This document shows positions 7,265-14,204 of a stretch of 15,613 nucleotides of DNA, piece after piece (within the stretch, counting starts at the first letter, position 1; every line of letters starts with the position of its first letter). Origin of the DNA: Mariprofundus sp. (GTDB taxonomy: Bacteria; Pseudomonadota; Zetaproteobacteria; Mariprofundales; Mariprofundaceae); contig JAUZQI010000025.1 in assembly GCA_030951095.1 (NCBI GenBank), positions 1-15,613 of the forward strand, read 5' to 3'. Under the pieces are notes generated by a model that saw only the letters and a program-made list of their open reading frames with translations, made no database searches and had not been told where the DNA came from. A program made the translations under genes and the position numbers.

Positions 7265-8941
7265 CTATTCATGATCCGGGACACCGGCAGGCAGGACTTT
7301 GACTAGCCTGGCGTCCATTTCCTGCATCAATGCCTGCACATGCGGATCATCCTCCGCGCCCTTGCGTAAGCGGGCCTCTTCGTTGCGAGCTTGTCTGGTG
7401 CGTTCCTGTGAAAGGGATTCACCCTCATGTTCTGCCAGTGACTCCCACAAGACTTCGCGCCCCAGCCATTCGGCAAAAGCCATACGATCACTGGCCGTGA
7501 TAGCGCGTTGCTGGTGTTTATCCAAAGCCAAACGAACCCTGTCCTGGAATTCGCTGCAAATCACATGATCCAGCATAGCCGACACACCCGGTTTTACCTC
7601 ACCAAATGCTTCCACCGCCTGTTTCCATGTTGTGAAAGTATGTCCGGCTGGTTCAGACGTTTTGGATAACGGTAAATGATCAACGGATTCAACGACCGCA
7701 TCCTCTTTTGAGCTTACCGGCTCCGCATCATCCTTTTGAGAGCACCCCTGTTGTGAGTCAACAGCCTCCGCATCCTTAATATCCTTAAACGGCGGTGAGA
7801 CTGATTTGCTCTGTGATTCATCATCAGCCCCGGAAACAGCGGCAGTTACTGCAGATATGACATTCAATCCACACAAGCGCATCAGCACCATTTCAGCACC
7901 CATGCGCTCATCCACCAGCGCCAGATCACGAATGCCATTCAATAATACCTGATAGCGCAAATCCAGTGCCTTGCTATCCAGGCGTGTTGCCTGTTGTGCC
8001 AGCCAGACGCGATGATTCGCATCCATTTCGTCACCCAGCAGTTCGGGGTCAACCTGCAAACAGGCAAGCTGATGCCATAACCGGCTCAATTCCTCCAGCA
8101 AACAACGCGGCCCGTGCCCTCTGGAAACTGCATCACGCAAACATTGTACAGCACACGCTGAATCAGCGGCAAAGACTGCTTCGGACAATGAACGTGCCAG
8201 CGCATAACCCACCATAGCCAGTGCCGACATCACCTCGGTAACGGTTAAATGGCCGGATGAATAAGCCAGAACCCGTTCAGCCAGCGATAATCCATCACGC
8301 ACACTACCATCCGCCGCCTGTGCAATCGCCGCAATGGCATCTGCATCCGCCTTTATAGACTCGGCATCAAATACATGATTCAAATAGGAAACAATTTCGC
8401 TCTGGCCCAGCCTGCGCAAATCGAAACGCTGACAACGGGAACGGACCGTGACCGGAAGTTTATCAGCTTCGGTCGTGGCCAATATAAACATCACGTGTGC
8501 CGGTGGTTCTTCAAGCGTCTTCAGCAACGCGTTAAAGGCGCTCTTGGACAGCATATGCGCCTCATCTATGATATAGACTTTGGTTTTTAATGTGGCAGGC
8601 GGATACCGGACACCATCGAGAATTTCTCGCACATCATCAACACCGGTATGGCTGGCTGCATCCATCTCCTGCACGTCCAGATTAGCTCCATCGGCAACAC
8701 TCCGGCAGGAGGCGCACTCGCCACAAGGCTCACCATGATCAGGATGTTCACAATTTACGGCCATCGCCATCAAACGGGCTATGGTTGTTTTGCCCACGCC
8801 CCTGATACCGCATAACAAATAGGCATGGGCCAGTTTACCACTGGCCAGTGCATTTTTCAGGGTACGTACCACGATATCCTGACCTACAAGGTCAGCAAAC
8901 TTCTGTGGTCGCCAACGTCGGGCCAGAACCAGATAAGACAT
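7265..8941 (-). CDS. dnaX: DNA polymerase III subunit tau (DnaX clamp loader)
   Basis: This 558-residue AAA+ ATPase drives the clamp loader that places the beta clamp on DNA. The N-terminus has MSYLVLARRWRPQKF, then Walker A GIRGVGKTT (45-53), a zinc site (C64, C73, C76, C79), Walker B IIDEAH (124-129) and the SRC arginine-finger motif (168-170). Residues about 370-430 form a low-complexity acidic/serine linker, followed by a C-terminal tau domain (from about 435) that would bind the polymerase and DnaB. No slippery A-run of the E. coli type (A AAA AAG) is visible, so a gamma form made by frameshifting is not evident. An in-frame TAG lies four codons before the ATG, fixing the start at or after 8941. 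The Shine-Dalgarno is weak. Confidence 0.96.
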   Translation of the reverse strand: MSYLVLARRWRPQKFADLVGQDIVVRTLKNALASGKLAHAYLLCGIRGVGKTTIARLMAMAVNCEHPDHGEPCGECASCRSVADGANLDVQEMDAASHTGVDDVREILDGVRYPPATLKTKVYIIDEAHMLSKSAFNALLKTLEEPPAHVMFILATTEADKLPVTVRSRCQRFDLRRLGQSEIVSYLNHVFDAESIKADADAIAAIAQAADGSVRDGLSLAERVLAYSSGHLTVTEVMSALAMVGYALARSLSEAVFAADSACAVQCLRDAVSRGHGPRCLLEELSRLWHQLACLQVDPELLGDEMDANHRVWLAQQATRLDSKALDLRYQVLLNGIRDLALVDERMGAEMVLMRLCGLNVISAVTAAVSGADDESQSKSVSPPFKDIKDAEAVDSQQGCSQKDDAEPVSSKEDAVVESVDHLPLSKTSEPAGHTFTTWKQAVEAFGEVKPGVSAMLDHVICSEFQDRVRLALDKHQQRAITASDRMAFAEWLGREVLWESLAEHEGESLSQERTRQARNEEARLRKGAEDDPHVQALMQEMDARLVKVLPAGVPDHE

Positions 8942-9006
8942 GTGGCTACTCTACGTTTTGGCCCCCGCCGTGCAATGCTTCAGCAGCTCCTTTTTGTCGC
9001 GCAATA

Positions 9007-9036
9007 AAAAAGCCCACTACAGCAAGTGGGCTTTTT
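9007..9036 (-). terminator. Rho-independent terminator of dksA
   Basis: A perfect 12-base stem (9007-9018 with 9025-9036, core AAGCCCACT/AGTGGGCTT) encloses a six-base loop. Read on the minus strand it lies 32 bases after the dksA stop and ends in a T-run, as an intrinsic terminator should. The A-run on the other arm makes it potentially bidirectional. It separates dksA transcription from dnaX, which starts 65 bases further on. Confidence 0.92.
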
Positions 9037-9068
9037 AGCATTCAGTCGTAACGATGGATCAGGATACT

Positions 9069-9440
9069 TCAGTCGAGACGGGTGCGTTCTTCCTGCTCCT
9101 GCGCTGTTTTACATTCAATGCAAAGCGTCGTCACCGGACGAGCCTGCAGACGCTTGAGGCTGACACCGCCGCCACATTCATCACATTTACCAAACTCACC
9201 TTCCTTGATACGTTCGATGGCCTGATTAATCTTTTTGATCAATTTGCGCTCACGATCCTTGATGCGCAAATCGAAATTGCGGTCAGTTTCCATACTGGCC
9301 TGATCAGTCGGATCAGGAAACGAAGTCTGTTCCTGCTCCTGCATGGACTGCATATTCTCACTCTGCCCGACTTCCAGTTCAGCTTTCCAGTCGATCAACT
9401 GCTTTTCAAAATCTACCAATTGTTTCTTGGTCAGTGCCAT
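9069..9440 (-). CDS. dksA: RNA polymerase-binding transcription factor DksA
   Basis: This 123-residue protein binds the RNA polymerase secondary channel and, with ppGpp, adjusts rRNA and amino-acid promoters during the stringent response. A long coiled-coil (about 5-80) carries the acidic tip DPTDQAS (43-49), matching the DxxDxA motif needed for activity. A C-terminal four-cysteine zinc finger follows (C86, C89, C107, C110). It is shorter than E. coli DksA (151 residues) mainly at the N-terminus, a length seen in other DksA proteins. A strong AGGAGG lies five bases before the ATG. It has its own promoter and terminator and is divergent from pilT. Confidence 0.94.
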   Translation of the reverse strand: MALTKKQLVDFEKQLIDWKAELEVGQSENMQSMQEQEQTSFPDPTDQASMETDRNFDLRIKDRERKLIKKINQAIERIKEGEFGKCDECGGGVSLKRLQARPVTTLCIECKTAQEQEERTRLD

Positions 9441-9458
9441 TTCATCCTCCTGCCAATA

Positions 9459-9481
9459 GGCAATCCGAAAGCGGTATTGCC
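9459..9481 (-). promoter_or_regulatory. Hairpin in dksA leader next to the ribosome site
   Basis: On the minus strand GGCAAT and CCG pair with CGG and ATTGCC, giving a nine-pair stem with one bulged base and a four-base loop. It ends about eight bases before the AGGAGG of dksA. A shorter alternative stem, TGCC (9451-9454) with GGCA (9459-9462), would use the same bases closer to the AGGAGG, so the two are mutually exclusive. A role in translation is inference only. Confidence 0.4.
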
Positions 9482-9540
9482 AAAAGGGCGCGAACCTTAG
9501 CGATTCTTGCGAATGGTGTAAATAAAGGCTGTTCCAAAGA

Positions 9541-9549
9541 ATTATAACA
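9541..9549 (-). promoter_or_regulatory. Extended -10 promoter for dksA
   Basis: The minus strand reads TGTTATAAT, a perfect TATAAT with the TGn extension. No good -35 is present at 17-18 bases upstream, which is normal for extended -10 promoters. Transcription would start near 9534, giving a leader of roughly 90 bases before dksA. The -10 box lies between the arms of an inverted repeat (GTTCCA/TGGAAC), a possible operator. Confidence 0.6.
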
Positions 9550-9727
9550 CTGGAACGAAAAAAACACGACAGTTAAAATCAGGCTGTTTCAACACCGGAT
9601 ATCACGCCATTAGATGGCTGGACTATTATGGCAGTATGCAACATGGCATCATGTTTGAACAAGCAACCCTCTAGCAACCGCATCTGTATCGAAACATATA
9701 TCTCGGCCAGAACACCGCAAAGCAACC

Positions 9728-9756
9728 TTGCAGCAAGTGGTTGACTATCTTATGCT
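9728..9756 (+). promoter_or_regulatory. Sigma70-type promoter for pilT
   Basis: TTGCAG (9728-9733) and TATGCT (9751-9756) are separated by exactly 17 bases, close to the TTGACA/TATAAT consensus. Transcription would begin near 9763, about 40 bases before the pilT ATG. Confidence 0.5.
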
Positions 9757-9803
9757 CTGCTAATGGATTGCCGACAGACAATATATGACCTTGGGGAGTA
9801 ATC

Positions 9804-10856
9804 ATGGAAGTATCTGAACTGCTTGCATTTACAGTTAAAAACAATGCTTCAGATTTGCATCTGTCATCTGGTGAGCCCCCAATGATCCGCATCAATGGTG
9901 ATATGACACGCATTAAAATGCCTGATATCGACAGGCGTGATGTACAGGGCATGGTGTACGACATCATGAGCGACGCACAGCGCAAAACATTTGAAGAGCA
10001 TATGGAAATCGACTTTTCTTTCTCACTTGGAGAAATCGCCCGCTTTCGCGTCAATGTCTTTGAACAGAGGCGCGGAATGGGCGCAGTATTCCGTGTTATT
10101 CCCAATGAGGTTCTGACACTGGATCAATTGAGCTGCCCTCATATTTTCCGTGATATTGCCATGATGCCACGCGGAATATGTCTGGTCACAGGCCCTACCG
10201 GCTCCGGTAAATCAACCACATTGGCAGCCATGATCGACCACCGCAATGACAGCGAGCGCGGCCATATCCTGACCATTGAAGACCCGATTGAATTCGTACA
10301 CCGTTCCAAAAACTGTCTGATTTCACAGCGTGAACTGGGTCCCCATACCCACTCTTTTGCCAATGCCTTGCGCAGTGCGCTGCGTGAAGATCCGGATGTA
10401 ATTCTGGTTGGTGAGTTGCGTGATCTGGAAACGATCCGTCTGGCTTTGACCGCAGCTGAAACTGGCCATATGGTTTTCGGAACACTGCACACTTCCTCTG
10501 CACCCAAGACTATCGACCGAATCATCGATGTCTTTCCGGCCGGAGAAAAAGAAATGGTACGCTCCATGCTCTCTGAATCGATTCGTGCCATAATTTCGCA
10601 AACCCTGATCAAAATCACTGATGGAACAGGGCGTATTGCAGCTCATGAAATTTTGCTGGGAACGCCGGCCATCCGAAACCTGATTCGTGAAAATAAAATC
10701 GCCCAGATGGTGTCTGTCATGCAAACTTCACAACGGGATGGCATGCAAACACTTGATTCGCACCTGCAGCAACTGGTCAAATCACGTAAAATCACCCAAC
10801 AGGCTGCCATGGAGAAAAGCAGTAACAAGAAACTCTTTGGTGGAGGTGTTGTCTAG
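9804..10856 (+). CDS. pilT: Type IV pilus retraction ATPase PilT
   Basis: This 350-residue hexameric secretion-type ATPase powers retraction of type IV pili at the inner membrane, giving twitching motility and DNA uptake. An N-terminal PAS-like domain (1-100, with ASDLHLSSGEPP at 15-26) is followed by Walker A GPTGSGKST (130-138), the Asp box TIEDPIEF (157-164), Walker B DPDVILVGELRD (196-207), the His box ending in TLHT (216-230) and the PilT-specific AIRNLIRE (289-296). All catalytic residues are present and the length is typical. GGAG lies five bases before the ATG. It is followed by pilU after 75 bases and is divergent from dksA. Confidence 0.96.
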   Translation: MEVSELLAFTVKNNASDLHLSSGEPPMIRINGDMTRIKMPDIDRRDVQGMVYDIMSDAQRKTFEEHMEIDFSFSLGEIARFRVNVFEQRRGMGAVFRVIPNEVLTLDQLSCPHIFRDIAMMPRGICLVTGPTGSGKSTTLAAMIDHRNDSERGHILTIEDPIEFVHRSKNCLISQRELGPHTHSFANALRSALREDPDVILVGELRDLETIRLALTAAETGHMVFGTLHTSSAPKTIDRIIDVFPAGEKEMVRSMLSESIRAIISQTLIKITDGTGRIAAHEILLGTPAIRNLIRENKIAQMVSVMQTSQRDGMQTLDSHLQQLVKSRKITQQAAMEKSSNKKLFGGGVV

Positions 10857-10931
10857 AATGTCCGGGAATGACAATGGCCCTTCTGCGCTGCGGGCTGAGT
10901 TTATCATTATTTCTTCAACAACGACCGGAAT

Positions 10932-12089
10932 ATGAAGCAATCTGATTTACAGGAAGTTTCCATTAAACAACTTCTGTCCGTGATGGAAAAACGTGATGCA
11001 TCGGATGCCTATCTTACAACAGATATGTCACCCTCCTATCGAATTGATGGCATCGTTCATACCACGAATCAGCCAGCCCTGACGGCCATGCAATGCGAAC
11101 AGCTGGCTTATTCCATGATGAACGACAAGCAGCAGAGTACATTTGCAGCCGAATATGAAATGAACCTTGCGCTTTCATTTCATGATATTGGCCGTTTTCG
11201 CGTCAACATTTTCCGCCAACGCAGTCATATTGGCATGGTGATCCGCAAGGTGAAGCTGGAGATACCCACCATTGATGAGCTGGGTTTGCCGGATATATTC
11301 AGGGATATTGTCATGGAGCCCCGTGGACTGGTGCTCATGGTTGGCGCTACCGGTTGTGGCAAATCGTCTTCACTGGCAGCCATGGTCGACTGGCGCAACA
11401 GCAATCAGGCCGGCCATATTATTTCTATTGAAGACCCTATTGAATTTCTCCATAAGCATAAAAAATCCGTTATTACCCAACGTGAAATAGGCACGGATAC
11501 CCTGGAGTATCAGGCAGCGCTAAAAAATACACTCAGGCAAGCGCCTGATGTGATTCTGATAGGCGAAATACGCGACCGGGAAACGATGGAGCATGCTCTC
11601 GAATTCTCCGAAACTGGTCACCTGTGTCTGGCTACACTACACGCCAATAATGCCAATCAGGCGCTGGAACGCATTATCAATTTCTTCCCGGAAGATATGC
11701 ACCCACAAGTTTGTTTGAATCTGGCGCTGAATATGAAAGCTGTATTATCGCAACGGCTGGTTAGATCGCTGGACGGCAAACGACTGCCTGCTGTGGAAAT
11801 TCTGGTCAATACACCGCGTATTTCTGATCTGATTATCAAATGGGCTATCTCCGAAATTAAGGAGTTCATGGCCAACGGCAAAAATTATGGCATGCAGACC
11901 TTTGATCAATCGTTGCTGGCATTGTGGATGGAAGGACTCATTACCGAAAATGAGGCCCTGCGCCATGCCGACTCTGTTAATAATCTTCGGCTACAGATCA
12001 AAATGGCTAACCTTAAAGATTCCGGGGATCAGACAAGCGATTTGGAACAGGCCTCTCTCAACATAAGTTCACATGGTTTGAATATCTGA
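10932..12089 (+). CDS. pilU: PilT-dependent retraction ATPase PilU
   Basis: This 385-residue paralogue of PilT forms a retraction motor that works with, and usually depends on, PilT. Motifs in order are Walker A GATGCGKSS (138-146), Asp box SIEDPIEF (165-172), Walker B APDVILIGEIRD (204-215) and the His box ending in TLHAN (225-239). The longer C-terminal tail and the absence of the exact AIRNLIRE motif separate it from PilT and fit PilU. The Walker A differs slightly (GCGKSS) but keeps the GK[ST] core. The Shine-Dalgarno is poor (CCGGA two bases from the ATG), so expression may depend on pilT read-through. It converges with the acyltransferase gene. Confidence 0.93.
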   Translation: MKQSDLQEVSIKQLLSVMEKRDASDAYLTTDMSPSYRIDGIVHTTNQPALTAMQCEQLAYSMMNDKQQSTFAAEYEMNLALSFHDIGRFRVNIFRQRSHIGMVIRKVKLEIPTIDELGLPDIFRDIVMEPRGLVLMVGATGCGKSSSLAAMVDWRNSNQAGHIISIEDPIEFLHKHKKSVITQREIGTDTLEYQAALKNTLRQAPDVILIGEIRDRETMEHALEFSETGHLCLATLHANNANQALERIINFFPEDMHPQVCLNLALNMKAVLSQRLVRSLDGKRLPAVEILVNTPRISDLIIKWAISEIKEFMANGKNYGMQTFDQSLLALWMEGLITENEALRHADSVNNLRLQIKMANLKDSGDQTSDLEQASLNISSHGLNI

Positions 12090-12165
12090 TTGCATAACAC
12101 TGATTCGAACCAAAGCAAGGCCTCCTATGGCGTAAAAATGAAATTTAAGCCATCCGGTCTAGCTG

Positions 12166-12807
12166 TCACTCAGGCCGGGAGTCATACCTTGCTAGAGACT
12201 TGATCGCATGCCGGATAATTTGCGTATCATCCAGAAGCCCTTCTTTTCCCTCGTTCATTTTCGATAATTGAATCGCTTCGCCTACTACCACCTTGGCACG
12301 GCTGCGACGATAAAACGGGCGCCACAGATGTACATGATCAAATGGCCATACGCCGGATACTCGAAACGGAATAATCGGCGCACCGGTTTCACGGGCGATC
12401 AGCGCGGCGCCAGGCATGATACGGTGTAACGGAACCGGAGGGTTGGCAGCCCCTTCCGGGAACATGCAGAGTGCATTACCTGCTCGTACGACCTGGGAGG
12501 CTTGGCGCAATGCCTGCAAATTGGCCCCACCGGGATTAACCGGAATGGCTCCCACCATATCAAATCCCCAACGTGCATACCACATATTTTGATAATACTC
12601 GCGCGCCATAAGAAAGGATAAGGGGCGATTCACAGAGGCCTGAATCAACAGCGGATCCAGTCCGCAGATATGGTTCCCGACCAAAATAAGCGGCCCATCC
12701 GGTAAACTGACTTCATCTTTAGATAAACGATGCCAGCCACGGCATATCACCCGGTTTATACCGCGCAATAATGCATTGGGCCCTCGCTTCCCCTGCTTAC
12801 ATTTCAT
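12166..12807 (-). CDS. PlsC-like 1-acyl-glycerol-3-phosphate acyltransferase family protein
   Basis: This acyltransferase of about 213 residues belongs to the PlsC family (PF01553). NHICGLD at 45-51 is the catalytic HX4D motif, LSFLMARE (63-70) is block II, FPEGAA (116-121) is block III and ETGAPIIPFRVSGVW (140-154) is block IV. Members add a fatty acyl chain to lysophosphatidate or related lipids at the inner membrane. The usual FPEGTRS reads FPEGAANPP here, so the exact acceptor is uncertain. The open frame extends to 12978, but the extra 57 residues are AT-rich, Cys/Tyr/Asn-rich and unlike the family, and they would cover the divergent promoter space. I therefore chose the ATG at 12807, though its ribosome site is weak. 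Confidence 0.8.
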   Translation of the reverse strand: MKCKQGKRGPNALLRGINRVICRGWHRLSKDEVSLPDGPLILVGNHICGLDPLLIQASVNRPLSFLMAREYYQNMWYARWGFDMVGAIPVNPGGANLQALRQASQVVRAGNALCMFPEGAANPPVPLHRIMPGAALIARETGAPIIPFRVSGVWPFDHVHLWRPFYRRSRAKVVVGEAIQLSKMNEGKEGLLDDTQIIRHAIKSLARYDSRPE

Positions 12808-12898
12808 GCTTGTATGCTTGCCGGTTCGCGATATTTTTTCAATCAAATCCGTCTTTGCATAGAAATAGCATAAAAACAGGTTTTTGCAGCTGTTGTGA

Positions 12899-12928
12899 TT
12901 GTGGTAAATCTTGTTGTAGATATAGAAT
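12899..12928 (+). promoter_or_regulatory. Possible promoter for the DUF3179 gene
   Basis: TTGTGG (12899-12904) is followed at 16-18 bases by TATAGA or TAGAAT (12921-12928) in the AT-rich space between the divergent acyltransferase and DUF3179 genes. The match to consensus is partial. Confidence 0.3.
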
Positions 12929-12961
12929 GTAAGAGCTGGATAACAGTTCAGACGAAACAAT

Positions 12962-13852
12962 ATGCGCATGATATCCATACTATCTGCATTCGGACTGACA
13001 ACACTCTGGCTGCTGCTTTCCGGCTTTCAGCTATCTCCTTCACTAATTCCTGCTGATCAAATTTTGTCCGGAGGCCCATCAAAAGATGGTATTCCGGCAC
13101 TCACCAACCCGGATATGGAAACGGCTAAAGTCGCCGATCGCTGGCTTGAAAATCACAATCTGGTTCTGGGTATTGTGATTCAGGGCAAGGCTCGTGCTTA
13201 TCCGATCCGGATTATGAACTGGCATGAAATTGTCAATGACCACATTGGGGGAAAACATTTTGTTATAAGCTATTGCCCTCTGTGTGGCAGCGGCATGGCT
13301 TTTGATACCGATGACCGTTTCGGTGTGTCCGGTATGCTCTATCAATCCGATGTGTTGCTGTATGATAAAAAAAGCGAAAGCCTGTGGTCACAATTGATGA
13401 TGCAGGCAATAGCCGGCCCGCGTACCGGTGAAAAGCTGCAACTCCTGCCCGTAGAACATAACACATGGAAAGCATGGAAAACAAAGCATCCTGATACCAG
13501 CGTTTTGTCACGCCATACCGGCTCTCGGCGCGATTACAGCCGTAATCCCTACACCGGTTATGAATCCGTTTCCGGGACTTATTTTCCAGTCTACCATCAT
13601 GATGAACGATTGCCGGCCAAAGCATGGGTGATCGGATTAAGTCTGGGCAATCATCACCTGGCCTGGAAACTGGATGAGCTGAAAAAATCAGGCTCGTATC
13701 AACTGAAATGGCAACAGCATATACTGGCTATTACTGTGCATGGAGAAGGCGTACAAATCCGCGATACCGAATCAAACAAAATACTGCCTGTTACCCGTCT
13801 CTACTGGTTTGCTTGGATTGCATTTCATCCTGATACTGAAATTGCACCCTAA
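12962..13852 (+). CDS. DUF3179 domain-containing exported protein
   Basis: This 296-residue protein has an N-terminal hydrophobic segment (about 4-24, signal peptide or anchor) and then a DUF3179 domain (PF11376). Recognisable blocks are DGIPALTNP (41-49), RAYPIRIMNWHEIVND (78-93), the cysteine pair YCPLCGSGMAFD (104-115) with C105 and C108, SLWSQLMMQAIAG (139-151) and the C-terminal PVTRLYWFAWIAFHPDT. Family function is unknown; the CPLC motif could bind a metal or take part in thiol chemistry in the periplasm (inference). The ATG at 12962 has no strong ribosome site and a second ATG lies at 12968. It is divergent from the acyltransferase gene and followed by repeat copy 2. Confidence 0.88.
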   Translation: MRMISILSAFGLTTLWLLLSGFQLSPSLIPADQILSGGPSKDGIPALTNPDMETAKVADRWLENHNLVLGIVIQGKARAYPIRIMNWHEIVNDHIGGKHFVISYCPLCGSGMAFDTDDRFGVSGMLYQSDVLLYDKKSESLWSQLMMQAIAGPRTGEKLQLLPVEHNTWKAWKTKHPDTSVLSRHTGSRRDYSRNPYTGYESVSGTYFPVYHHDERLPAKAWVIGLSLGNHHLAWKLDELKKSGSYQLKWQQHILAITVHGEGVQIRDTESNKILPVTRLYWFAWIAFHPDTEIAP

Positions 13853-14204
13853 TACCATATTTAAAAAGCTGTTTGATCTATGCTGCTATGGCCCTGCCAG
13901 TGCCATAAAAAAACATCTTTTGATCGTATGTCCCTGAGACTGCAGAATGCGAGTGTGCATTTTTTTGGGCTCGTGAAGTTATGTTTCAAACAGTTTTCTC
14001 AAATGAGCCACTTGCAAAAGTCGTAAGCAGCGATTTGCTTCCCCACTCCGGCGCATTTCCGATCTGGAATTTTGGCGAATGGAACCACCATCTCCCTCAT
14101 TCCGACCCGAAAGCGCACTCGAAATGGGGTTGCAACTCATCCACTCAAGCTTTTTCAAGTGGCTAAAATAAAAAGGTTATATGGTTCAACAAGGAAGAAT
14201 AAAT
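13853..14204. other. DUF3179-mscS intergenic region
   Basis: This 352-base spacer consists of about 150 bases with no recognised gene, the 159-base repeat copy 2 (14006-14164), and a 40-base leader for mscS. TATGGC (13882 region) can pair with GCCATA nearby, but the following A-run has the wrong polarity for a plus-strand terminator. A TAAAAT at 14164-14169, created at the right edge of the repeat, resembles a -10 box, but no matching -35 is present. Confidence 0.5.
14006..14164. repeat. 159-bp palindromic MITE-like repeat, copy 2
   Basis: This is the same length and orientation as the copy at 4202-4360, differing at 14 of 159 positions by hand count. The left terminal repeat AGCCACTTGCAAAA is intact; the right end has one mismatch to its complement. 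The differences are spread over the element, so the copies diverged by point mutation without indels. It ends 16 bases before the first possible mscS ATG and must lie in or next to the mscS promoter region. Confidence 0.88.

Larger units (their letters stand above)
9441..9803. promoter_or_regulatory. Divergent dksA/pilT control region (363 bases, no gene)
   Basis: This gene-free spacer carries the promoters of both neighbours. Read left to right it holds the dksA ribosome site and a leader hairpin (9459-9481), an extended -10 promoter for dksA (9541-9549) inside an inverted repeat (GTTCCA 9531-9536, TGGAAC 9551-9556), and a near-identical 12-base direct repeat (9526-9537, 9581-9592). Next come ATGGC repeated at 9614, 9628 and 9643, the heptamer AGCAACC at 9662, 9673 and 9721, and the pilT promoter (9728-9756). 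No small reading frame with a convincing ribosome site was seen. Confidence 0.6.

Noticed and set aside
8942..9006. Possible 4.5S SRP RNA (ffs) upstream of dnaX, where it is often found.
   Set aside because: The space is only 65 bases and lacks the conserved GGAAG/AGCAGC core and long stem; some short word matches are likely chance.
12090..12165. Terminator between convergent pilU and the acyltransferase gene.
   Set aside because: Only a five-pair stem with a 17-base loop and no proper T-run on either strand.
13880..13915. Hairpin TATGGC/GCCATA after the DUF3179 gene as a terminator.
   Set aside because: It is followed by A residues on the plus strand, so polarity is wrong for terminating DUF3179, and no minus-strand gene ends there.
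13981..14166. 61-residue open frame over repeat copy 2.
   Set aside because: It reads a different frame of the element than the frames open in both copies and has no ribosome site or homology.
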